IMG/VR virus record: IMGVR_UViG_3300021246_000044 | Coordinates: 1-20,715 of that record | Source: a virus | DNA length: 20,715 nucleotides | Reading direction: 5' to 3' (one strand) | Shown: piece by piece, positions 13,102-18,309 of the stretch | How positions within the stretch are numbered: the stretch's first letter is position 1 | How the letters are laid out: each line of letters opens with the position of its first letter | Notes under the pieces: generated by a model | Seen by the model: only the letters and a program-made list of their open reading frames with translations | Told to the model about the DNA's origin: nothing | The model's database searches: none | Made by a program: the position numbers and the translations under genes

Positions 13102-13472
13102 GCGACTACGGAATTGTTGATGTCTGGTCGGAGTCGAAGAATGTATTCGAACTGCTCCGACCAGAATGGCAACAGTACGGCACATGCCGTGGCGAAGGCA
13201 CCGATATCTTCTTTCACGAAAGATATTTGCATGCGGTGCGTGAAGCGAAGAAACTTTGCGACATCTGCGTGGTGCGCCAAAGTTGTCTAGACTTTGCAAT
13301 CAAGAACGATTGTGTCGGCGTGTGGGGCGGACTGACAACAGTTGAACGAAGAAACGAGATACGACGACGAAGGAGATCAGGCGACTATGTCAAATCCACA
13401 AAGAAGAAAAGGTACGCGCGCCGAATTGATGGTGGCGAAGTTCTTCCAAGACCACGGACATCCGAGAGCTGA
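13098..13472 (+). CDS. whiB: WhiB-family iron-sulfur transcription regulator
   Basis: 124 residues, start ATG 13098 coupled to the upstream membrane gene. Four cysteines in the WhiB order hold a 4Fe-4S cluster: C30 (GTCRGEGTDIFF), then C54, C57 and C63 (LCDICVVRQSC). They are followed by the WhiB turn GVWGGLT (residues 74-80) and a basic segment ERRNEIRRRRR that contacts DNA or the sigma factor. WhiB proteins occur in actinobacteria and their phages, and phage copies can repress host whiB genes, as shown for WhiBTM4. This is the best evidence for an actinobacterial host. The C-terminal ~30 residues are basic and overlap the next gene by 86 bases, so their conservation may reflect the other frame. 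C72 is an extra cysteine. Confidence 0.95.
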   Translation: MSDYGIVDVWSESKNVFELLRPEWQQYGTCRGEGTDIFFHERYLHAVREAKKLCDICVVRQSCLDFAIKNDCVGVWGGLTTVERRNEIRRRRRSGDYVKSTKKKRYARRIDGGEVLPRPRTSES

Positions 13473-13764
13473 ACGATCTAGGTCAGGCTGGTCAGATGAC
13501 CGTGGCGATATAGACGGCGTCAAGGATCTGACCGTAGAAGTCAAAGACCAACGCCGACACGACATCGGTTGCTGGTTGAAAGAACTGGAGATTGAGCAAA
13601 AGAACCGTGGCACAAACCATGGTGTTTGCGCAGTCAAGAAACAAGGCGCAGTCGAAGTAGACACCTGGTATGCAATCATGACGATGACCGAGTTTCTTAA
13701 ACTTTGGAACGCCTACAAGAAAATTGATGACAGTCCCGCATCCGCGCACACCGATCCGATATAG
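13387..13764 (+). CDS. Holliday-junction-resolvase-like endonuclease (Hjc/RecU-type PD-(D/E)XK)
   Basis: 125 residues from ATG 13387, chosen over an in-frame ATG at 13342 because AAGGAG (13370-13375) precedes it and the nuclease motif begins soon after. RKGTRAELMVAKFF has E13 in the first helix. GDIDG with D41, then LTVEVKDQ with E51 and K53, form the PD-(D/E)XK active site. WLKELEIEQKNRG follows, a helix typical of archaeal Hjc-like and phage resolvase-like nucleases. It likely cuts branched DNA formed in replication or packaging. It overlaps the WhiB C-terminus out of frame by 86 bases, which is long for this compact genome. All catalytic residues are intact. Whether it prefers junctions or flaps cannot be told. 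Confidence 0.75.
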   Translation: MSNPQRRKGTRAELMVAKFFQDHGHPRAERSRSGWSDDRGDIDGVKDLTVEVKDQRRHDIGCWLKELEIEQKNRGTNHGVCAVKKQGAVEVDTWYAIMTMTEFLKLWNAYKKIDDSPASAHTDPI

Positions 13765-13792
13765 TTCAAACCAACAAAGATTCCCAAGAAAA

Positions 13793-13807
13793 CTAGGAGG
13801 CCTGCAC
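13793..13807 (+). promoter_or_regulatory. Leader module copy 2 (AGGAGG...CTGCAC) before RecB-like gene
   Basis: ACTAGGAGGCCTGCAC precedes ATG 13808. The same TAGGAGG + pyrimidine(s) + CTGCAC block is found before the AEP-like gene (3610-3625) and the gene at 17051 (17036-17050). The AGGAGG part is a plain ribosome site; conservation of CTGCAC next to the start codon is the unusual part. Confidence 0.6.
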
Positions 13808-14857
13808 ATGCTCGAAGAAACCCGACAAGAAGCACCGAAAGATCGGTGGGGTCGATACCTCGTCACCACACCTGACGGCAAACAACGCGGCTACACACGA
13901 GTCACAACAATCGCAAAAGCACCAGACGACGAAGCCGCATTGAAACAATGGGCGAATCGAATGGTCGTCACCGGACTAATACAACGCTCCGACCTACTTG
14001 CGCAAGCATCAACAAAACTTGACGACAAGAATGCGTTGAACAGAATCTGTGAAGAAGCAATCACCGCAGGTGGCGGATCAGCCCGCGCCAACCTCGGCAC
14101 AGCATTACACGCAGTCACCGAAGCAGTTGACCTCGGCAAGAAACCACAAATCCTGCCAGGCTTGCAACCCGACATCGATGCCTACACGGCGACACTCGCC
14201 AAGTACGGCGTTCACATCATGCCGAACTACATCGAATCGGTGGTCATCAATGACGACTCAGAATATGCAGGCACATTAGATCGCATAGTCGAGGTGGATG
14301 GCCGAATGTACATCGCCGACCTCAAAACCGGCACCGACCTCACCTACTCGTGGCGGTCGATAGCAATTCAGTTGGCTGCATACGCCGACGCGCAATGGAT
14401 ATACAACTATCAGACCGCTGAGCGAATCAGCTTGCCGATGATCGAAAAAGACCGTGCCATCGTGTTTCATCTACCAGCAGGTGAAGGACGCTGCGACCTG
14501 TACTGGGTTGACCTCAATGCAGGCCGTGAAGGTTTGGCACTCGCGCTCAATGTTCGTGCTTGGCGTAAACGCAATGATCTGAACGAACGCTTTGAAGAAG
14601 CCAAGATTGTCAAACTTGACACAGGTCTTGATAAGCGTCGCGACTGGATGACCGCACGAATCAAACATCTACCAGAGAAGGCACAGAAGATGTTGCGCTC
14701 ACTGTGGCCTGTTGATGTGCCGAAACTTGGTGAAGCCGACAACGAACAAATAGACCTACTGATTCGCATTGTCGGTCTGCTTGAAGCGGAACACAATGTG
14801 CAGTTCTTTGAAACAGATCCAGCGACAAAGGTTGGTCGCAAGAAGGCAAAGAAATGA
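13808..14857 (+). CDS. RecB/Cas4-like PD-(D/E)XK exonuclease
   Basis: 349 residues from ATG 13808, with ribosome site AGGAGG at 13796-13801; an earlier ATG (13724) lies inside the previous gene and is less likely. The nuclease core is clear: GTALHAVTE with H101, YAGTLDRIVEVDGRMYIADL with D158 (acid after the GTxD turn), then ADLKTG with D171 and K173, followed by the QLAAYA helix typical of RecB-family nucleases. Such enzymes degrade duplex or single-stranded ends and supply 3' ends to recombination proteins. The C-terminal ~100 residues are helical and of unknown role. Its partner may be the SSB-like gene downstream; no recombinase is seen here. It ends in an ATGA overlap with the next gene. 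Confidence 0.85.
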   Translation: MLEETRQEAPKDRWGRYLVTTPDGKQRGYTRVTTIAKAPDDEAALKQWANRMVVTGLIQRSDLLAQASTKLDDKNALNRICEEAITAGGGSARANLGTALHAVTEAVDLGKKPQILPGLQPDIDAYTATLAKYGVHIMPNYIESVVINDDSEYAGTLDRIVEVDGRMYIADLKTGTDLTYSWRSIAIQLAAYADAQWIYNYQTAERISLPMIEKDRAIVFHLPAGEGRCDLYWVDLNAGREGLALALNVRAWRKRNDLNERFEEAKIVKLDTGLDKRRDWMTARIKHLPEKAQKMLRSLWPVDVPKLGEADNEQIDLLIRIVGLLEAEHNVQFFETDPATKVGRKKAKK

Positions 14858-15291
14858 CCGACACATTCGAAGGCCGAACATACGACACCGGCGTCGATCG
14901 AACCTGCGTCCTGCAACTGCAATCAGACTTTGACTCTTTACGACCACACCAACGCGCAATGCTCAAGAAGATTGCGACCGAATGCACCGAATACGGTCAC
15001 TCGATCTCACTAGATCAACTCAAATCGCATCGCAGATACCAGATAGGACGAGGGTTAGTTGACCTCATAATGTCTGATAACTGTGACGAACTCCTGATCA
15101 CGAGTCTCTGCCACTCGATTCAGGGTGTGTTATTCAAAACGGCAGGCGGTGCCATCGGGCATCTTGACGCAGCGTGTGCAGAACAGTTCGCTGTTATGTG
15201 TCGCGCTATTCGTTGGGATGAACAAGACATCGTGTGGAACACATCAACGGATTCCTTCGGATTCCCAAGCAAAGAAAAGGTAGGTAAGTAA
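14854..15291 (+). CDS. Unknown phage protein between nuclease and SSB-like genes
   Basis: 145 residues, coupled to the nuclease (ATGA) and to the SSB-like gene (TAATG at 15289-15293). The middle looks helical (FDSLRPHQRAMLKKIATE, ISLDQLKSHRRYQIGRGL). Four cysteines are spread out (CVLQ, TECTEY, NCDELL, SLCHS) plus ACAEQF and MCRAIRW, but not in a zinc-ribbon order. No recognisable catalytic motif. Its tight coupling with a RecB-like nuclease and an SSB-like protein suggests a DNA recombination or replication accessory role. I do not recognise the family. Confidence 0.6.
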   Translation: MTDTFEGRTYDTGVDRTCVLQLQSDFDSLRPHQRAMLKKIATECTEYGHSISLDQLKSHRRYQIGRGLVDLIMSDNCDELLITSLCHSIQGVLFKTAGGAIGHLDAACAEQFAVMCRAIRWDEQDIVWNTSTDSFGFPSKEKVGK

Positions 15292-15689
15292 TGTCAGATG
15301 AACAAGATCTCCTCGCAGGAGGCGGACCCAAACTTCCAAGTTTGAAGTTCGAGAAGATCGGTGATGTACATTCAGGCATCGTCACAGATGTCAAGAAACT
15401 GGAAGACCGAGATCCGGCAGGTGTCGCCAAGACATGGCCGAACGGTGATCCACGCTTCGTGTATGTCATCACACTGAAGACAGAAAAAGAAGGCGACGCC
15501 AATTTGTGGGCGCGTGGTGCAATGATCACCGCGATCCGCGAAGCAGCGAAGCAAGCATCCGTCACCGAGTTGACCGGCAATCGAATCTCGGTCAAATACT
15601 CAGGCGACGGAGAAAAGAAGGCAGGCTTCAACGCACCAAAGCTGTTCGCAGCCAAGGTTGAGAAGGTTGCCACAGACGACCGCTGGTAG
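15291..15689 (+). CDS. Single-stranded-DNA-binding-like protein (OB fold candidate)
   Basis: 132 residues starting in a TAATG overlap. The predicted beta pattern suits an OB fold: FEKIGDVHSGIVTDVKKLED, RFVYVITLKTEKEGDANLWA, ISVKYSGDGEKKAGFNAPKL. It ends in KVATDDRW-like acidic and aromatic residues (VEKVATDDRW), similar to the C-terminal tip by which SSBs bind partners. Size and placement after a RecB-like nuclease fit phage SSB-type proteins. 'VHSGIVTDV' plus a later 'N.W.rG.mi.AI.eA' is a pattern I associate with actinophage SSB-like proteins. Exact family not certain; a non-SSB OB protein is the alternative. It ends before a strong hairpin, so it may close a transcript. Confidence 0.55.
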   Translation: MSDEQDLLAGGGPKLPSLKFEKIGDVHSGIVTDVKKLEDRDPAGVAKTWPNGDPRFVYVITLKTEKEGDANLWARGAMITAIREAAKQASVTELTGNRISVKYSGDGEKKAGFNAPKLFAAKVEKVATDDRW

Positions 15690-15707
15690 GCGATAAACCC
15701 AAGACTT

Positions 15708-15749
15708 GAACCTTACTTTGCGTCACTAGGGAGACGCAGAGTAAGGTTC
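15708..15749 (+). terminator. Strong hairpin after the SSB-like gene, terminator or RNA-end signal
   Basis: A 17-base arm (15708-15724, GAACCTTACTTTGCGTC) pairs with 15733-15749 through an 8-base loop ACTAGGGA, with only one G-U-type exception. Just after the stem comes TTGTCC, which is a weak T tract, so termination efficiency is uncertain. The loop word CACTAGGG (15724-15731) also occurs at 12231-12238. It sits between the SSB-like gene and a small downstream gene with its own ribosome site, the natural spot for a transcript boundary. Confidence 0.6.
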
Positions 15750-15772
15750 TTGTCCTACCAACGGAGGTTGAT

Positions 15773-15904
15773 ATGACCAAGAAAGATATTCAAGACGCAA
15801 TAGCGTTCCTAGAAAAGATGTTTGTCGGTGTTGGTGATCAAGACCGATTGTTCAATGTGATAGCAGCACTCAAAGAAGAATTAGCAAGGAGAAACAAAAG
15901 ATGA
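15773..15904 (+). CDS. Small hypothetical protein (43 aa)
   Basis: ATG 15773 with ribosome site CGGAGG (15762-15767), ending at TGA 15902-15904 in an ATGA overlap with the next gene. The sequence is mostly amphipathic helix: MTKKDIQDAIAFLEKMFVG, a short glycine loop (VGDQD), then RLFNVIAALKEELARR. The two-helix hairpin design is common for small DNA-metabolism or regulatory phage proteins. No family assigned. It is judged a gene because it has a clear ribosome site, fills the gap exactly and couples to the following gene. Confidence 0.65.
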   Translation: MTKKDIQDAIAFLEKMFVGVGDQDRLFNVIAALKEELARRNKR

Positions 15905-16125
15905 CCGGCGATACATTCGCGATGAGCCAAGAAATAATTGAGTTACAAACCCGTGTCGCCGAACTATCAGTCGCACTCGAGCGTGTAACCGAACAGCGTG
16001 ACAACGCCGTTGACGCGGCCGAATCACTACACGAAGAACTAGAAGCATGTCGTGACCGAATCAAATCACTCGGCGGACAACTAGACCGACTACGCATCCA
16101 CATCCAACAAGGAATCGAACTGTGA
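15901..16125 (+). CDS. Small coiled-coil protein
   Basis: 74 residues, ATG 15901 coupled to the upstream small gene. From about residue 9 to 65 it is a continuous heptad-like coiled coil (IIELQTRVAELSVALERVTE, LHEELEACRDRIKSLGGQLD), with one cysteine. Probably a dimerising structural or scaffold protein. It overlaps the next gene by GTGA. No enzymatic motif or membrane helix. Function unknown; early-operon position suggests DNA or host-takeover functions. Confidence 0.6.
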   Translation: MTGDTFAMSQEIIELQTRVAELSVALERVTEQRDNAVDAAESLHEELEACRDRIKSLGGQLDRLRIHIQQGIEL

Positions 16126-16391
16126 TCACCATCGGCATCAACACCTACATCGTCTGCCAACTATGCGACGGTCAAGTCCGACTCGACCCGCAACGCATCA
16201 CAGGCTGCCTATGCGACCCAGACGCACCAACCTGGGTTGGCATCGAACCCAACGGCCGACTACTGGCATTCAGCCAATCCAAATACGAGATCGTCACCAA
16301 CAAGATAGATCCACGAAATGAACAATTCCTTCGTGGCTTGATAGGTGACGAGGCATATCAAATCATTGAAGACAGTGATGGTCTTAAATGA
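16122..16391 (+). CDS. Small protein with cysteine pairs, possible zinc binding
   Basis: 89 residues from GTG 16122 (GTGA overlap). The first 35 residues contain VCQLCDGQVRLDP and then GCLCDPDAP, a CxxC plus CxC arrangement that could hold a zinc ion. The rest (WVGIEPNGRLLAFSQSKYEI and EQFLRGLIGDEAYQIIEDSD) reads like a small alpha/beta domain. It ends with an ATGA overlap onto the DUF6378-type gene. It may be a nucleic-acid-binding accessory factor. I do not recognise the family, and the cysteine count leaves coordination unsure. Confidence 0.55.
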   Translation: MITIGINTYIVCQLCDGQVRLDPQRITGCLCDPDAPTWVGIEPNGRLLAFSQSKYEIVTNKIDPRNEQFLRGLIGDEAYQIIEDSDGLK

Positions 16392-16705
16392 AAACTGAAT
16401 CAGTTGGAGCAGACATCCTGCTCGAAGCACACCAACTCGTCACAGGACCACGCAACGAAACCTACGGCGATGTCGTAGACGACTACACCAAAGTTGTCAC
16501 CATCTTTGAATCCTTGACCGGCATCAAACTCTCCATCTCCGACGCACTGCTGTTCATGGTGTCAATCAAGATGGCACGACTCCGCACCAACCTTGACCGC
16601 AACCGACTACACCACGACTCACTACTAGACGCGCTCGGCTACCTCGGCCTACTCAACCAGGCCTACAACGATCTACCATTCCCTCGCACCGTGGCGGAAC
16701 GATAA
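16388..16705 (+). CDS. MazG-like / DUF6378-type protein
   Basis: 105 residues from ATG 16388. 'EAHQLVTGPRNETYGDVVDD' is the hallmark opening I associate with DUF6378, a helical family near MazG nucleotide pyrophosphohydrolases found in phages. It is followed by ISDALLFMVSIKMARL and HHDSLLDALGYLGLL, where the D...K...R and H..D...D positions resemble the acidic metal-binding helices of all-alpha NTP pyrophosphatases. It may clean the nucleotide pool or alter host stress alarmones, but activity of this subfamily is not established to my knowledge. It is coupled by TAATG to a 29-residue gene. Confidence 0.75.
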   Translation: MKTESVGADILLEAHQLVTGPRNETYGDVVDDYTKVVTIFESLTGIKLSISDALLFMVSIKMARLRTNLDRNRLHHDSLLDALGYLGLLNQAYNDLPFPRTVAER

Positions 16706-16794
16706 TGGACGCACGACTCTGCGCCTGCCTACCAAACCGCATCCTCCCACAAAAACCTGTCTGCGGAGAGAAACTCGACGATGACGATGAATGA
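16705..16794 (+). CDS. Micro-protein (29 aa), cysteine-containing
   Basis: ATG at 16705 in a TAATG overlap, stop TGA 16792-16794 overlapping the next gene by 14 bases. It reads MDARLCACLPNRILPQ, then KPVCGEKLDDDDE: cysteines at 6, 8 and 20 followed by an acidic tail. The CxC...C layout is like half of a zinc ribbon. It fills the 75-base gap between its neighbours, and GGAGAG (16765-16770) inside it serves as ribosome site for the next gene. Being short, it could be a chance frame. Confidence 0.4.
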   Translation: MDARLCACLPNRILPQKPVCGEKLDDDDE

Positions 16795-17032
16795 AGACCA
16801 AGATCCGCTAGACGACCGCATCAAATACTTCATCGAGTCACAGGTTGACGCCGACAATGTATGCACCGCCTATGTGCTGGTCGCAACGATCCAAAACTAT
16901 GTGACCACCGAACAAAAGTTTTTTACGATATGCCCGCCTGAGCAGGTCACATCTACTACTATCGGGTTGCTCGAATCAGCTTCGGCTGCCGAGAAGTTGA
17001 GGATAGCAAGACAGTTACTCGAAGACGATTGA
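16781..17032 (+). CDS. Small hypothetical phage protein
   Basis: 83 residues, ATG 16781 (a second in-frame ATG follows at 16787; the ribosome site GGAGAG 16765-16770 fits either). Sequence shows DDRIKYFIESQVDADNVCTA, a strand/helix TAYVLVATIQNYVTTEQKFF and a helical end (ASAAEKLRIARQLLEDD). It is soluble, acidic and without recognised motif. It belongs to the run of small early genes. Function unknown. Confidence 0.65.
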   Translation: MTMNEDQDPLDDRIKYFIESQVDADNVCTAYVLVATIQNYVTTEQKFFTICPPEQVTSTTIGLLESASAAEKLRIARQLLEDD

Positions 17033-17035
17033 CCA

Positions 17036-17050
17036 TAGGAGGTCTGCACA
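17036..17050 (+). promoter_or_regulatory. Leader module copy 3 (AGGAGG...CTGCAC) before the gene at 17051
   Basis: TAGGAGGTCTGCACA runs directly into ATG 17051. It is nearly identical to the block at 3610-3625 and to the one at 13795-13807. The 18-base gap after the preceding stop holds almost nothing else. Confidence 0.6.
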
Positions 17051-17395
17051 ATGGACAAGACAAGCAAACAAATCATTCAAGGCTTGATGAACGAATTGGC
17101 GATAGAACGCCAGCTCGCCGACCAGCTCGCCGAAGCACTCATCGAAGGCGGCATGGACAGACAGTTCGCCGCACTGACATTCCATGAGATCACACGCAAC
17201 GGATTCATGTACCCAGGCATCAAAGTCGGTGACTCACCAGAGTCAAAGCCGAAGAAGCAAGCCAAGCGTGGCAAGCGTTCACCGAACCATCCGTCCGTGC
17301 AATACAAGTGGGCGCGACCCGATCACAAGAACCAAGACTTCTGGATTCAATTCCAGCAAGACAAATCATACGACCAAGATAAGGAGAATGAATAA
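17051..17395 (+). CDS. Hypothetical basic phage protein
   Basis: 114 residues with ribosome site AGGAGG (17037-17042). The N-terminal half is helical (KQIIQGLMNELAIERQLADQ, AEALIEGGMDRQFAALTFHE). The second half is rich in lysine and arginine (SKPKKQAKRGKRSPNHPS) and ends acidic and aromatic. A helical domain with a basic tail suits nucleic-acid binding or a host-takeover protein. I do not recognise a family. It ends in a TAATG overlap with the next gene and has the same leader as the AEP-like and RecB-like genes. Confidence 0.65.
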   Translation: MDKTSKQIIQGLMNELAIERQLADQLAEALIEGGMDRQFAALTFHEITRNGFMYPGIKVGDSPESKPKKQAKRGKRSPNHPSVQYKWARPDHKNQDFWIQFQQDKSYDQDKENE

Positions 17396-17607
17396 TGAAA
17401 CAGATATACATCAACACGATGCTCGGCACAACCCGCATCGACTACGACCCGAACGACCCGAGAGACATAATCATCAACGCAACAATCTGCAACATCGACG
17501 AAGTCGTATTTGACTACATCGAATCAACAGACATCGGCATCCAACCAGAAGACATCGAAGTGTTCAACATTGAGACTGGTTGCACCACGCCACTTGTCAA
17601 ACAGTGA
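17395..17607 (+). CDS. Small acidic hypothetical protein
   Basis: 70 residues, ATG 17395 coupled by TAATG; the AAGGAG (17382-17387) in the upstream gene is a good ribosome site. Content: QIYINTMLGTTRIDYDPNDP, RDIIINATICNIDEVVFDYI, and a polar end. It is beta-rich and acidic (many D and E), a look sometimes seen in DNA-mimic or inhibitor proteins, but that is only an impression. It overlaps the HTH gene by GTGA. Function unknown. Confidence 0.65.
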   Translation: MKQIYINTMLGTTRIDYDPNDPRDIIINATICNIDEVVFDYIESTDIGIQPEDIEVFNIETGCTTPLVKQ

Positions 17608-17846
17608 CCACTAGAGAACAAGCAAAGAAGTTCTTCTGCTTCCCAGCGAAGAAACTTATAGACCTGTGGCCACCGGACACACACGCTTCCTTGTTGGCGG
17701 ATGTGTTCGGTGTGTCACGAGGAACCATCTGCCGATGGCGAAACAATCAAGACGCAGCATTAACGCTGTGGCAAGCAGACAAGTACGCAATCAAAATAGG
17801 AATGCACCCACAAGAGATATGGACGGACTGGTATGACAAGCAATGA
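17604..17846 (+). CDS. Helix-turn-helix DNA-binding protein
   Basis: 80 residues from GTG 17604, chosen for the GTGA overlap with the upstream stop over a TTG at 17580. After a short helical start, LLADVFGVSRGTICRWRNNQ has the helix-turn-helix pattern (A..FGVSrgTi.rWr), with a recognition helix around residues 37-48. LTLWQADKYAIKIGMHPQEI follows, similar to the tail of Cro/C1-type or immunity-repressor-like proteins ('A...A...G.hP.eiW'). It likely binds an operator in the phage genome or an early promoter. No dimerisation or cleavage domain is present. It could be a temperate-phage regulator, though no integrase is visible. Confidence 0.7.
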   Translation: MTTREQAKKFFCFPAKKLIDLWPPDTHASLLADVFGVSRGTICRWRNNQDAALTLWQADKYAIKIGMHPQEIWTDWYDKQ

Positions 17847-18288
17847 GCAACACTTCAAACGAGACGCATGGCTATCAGGCAGACATCGAGTGTGGGGTCG
17901 GGATGTACCGGCGATGGACTTGGACTTCATCCTCGCCGAATACGACCGATGCCTGCCGATGGCATTGATTGACTACAAACATGAACATGGTGTGATCAAC
18001 TTCCAATCCGCAAACATCCGAACACTCACCGCACTCGGCGACATGGCAGGACTACCAACCTTCATCGTCCGATACGGCCACTCCAACCAATCAGGCTGGT
18101 GGGGCGAAGTCGAAGAGAACTCGGTGCCATGGTTCCAAATCATCCCACTCAACAGCCACGCACACACCGCAGGCGTACCATCAAACGACGACAACGCCAA
18201 AGTCACCGAACTTGTATTCGTGACTTGGTTGTATGAGTTGCGTGGTCGTAAGATACCGCAAGACATCGCCGACATCCTAAACAAATAA
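17833..18288 (+). CDS. PD-(D/E)XK-like phage protein, possible nuclease
   Basis: 151 residues from ATG 17833, overlapping the HTH gene by 14 bases in another frame. Near the start, SGRHRVWGRDVPAMDLDFIL with D29/D31, AEYDR with E36, and LIDYKHE with D47, K49 and E51 fit a compact PD-(D/E)XK nuclease-like core. The 'hRvWG.d.pa.DlDF...EYd...p.AliDYKHe' pattern occurs in many phage proteins of unknown function. The rest contains FIVRYGHSNQSGWWGEVEEN and helix VTELVFVTWLYELRGRKIPQ. It sits directly before the primase-helicase, suggesting a role in replication or in host DNA degradation. Nuclease activity is inferred, not shown. Confidence 0.6.
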   Translation: MTSNEQHFKRDAWLSGRHRVWGRDVPAMDLDFILAEYDRCLPMALIDYKHEHGVINFQSANIRTLTALGDMAGLPTFIVRYGHSNQSGWWGEVEENSVPWFQIIPLNSHAHTAGVPSNDDNAKVTELVFVTWLYELRGRKIPQDIADILNK

Positions 18289-18309
18289 ACAAAACCCAAG
18301 GAGGGTTGA

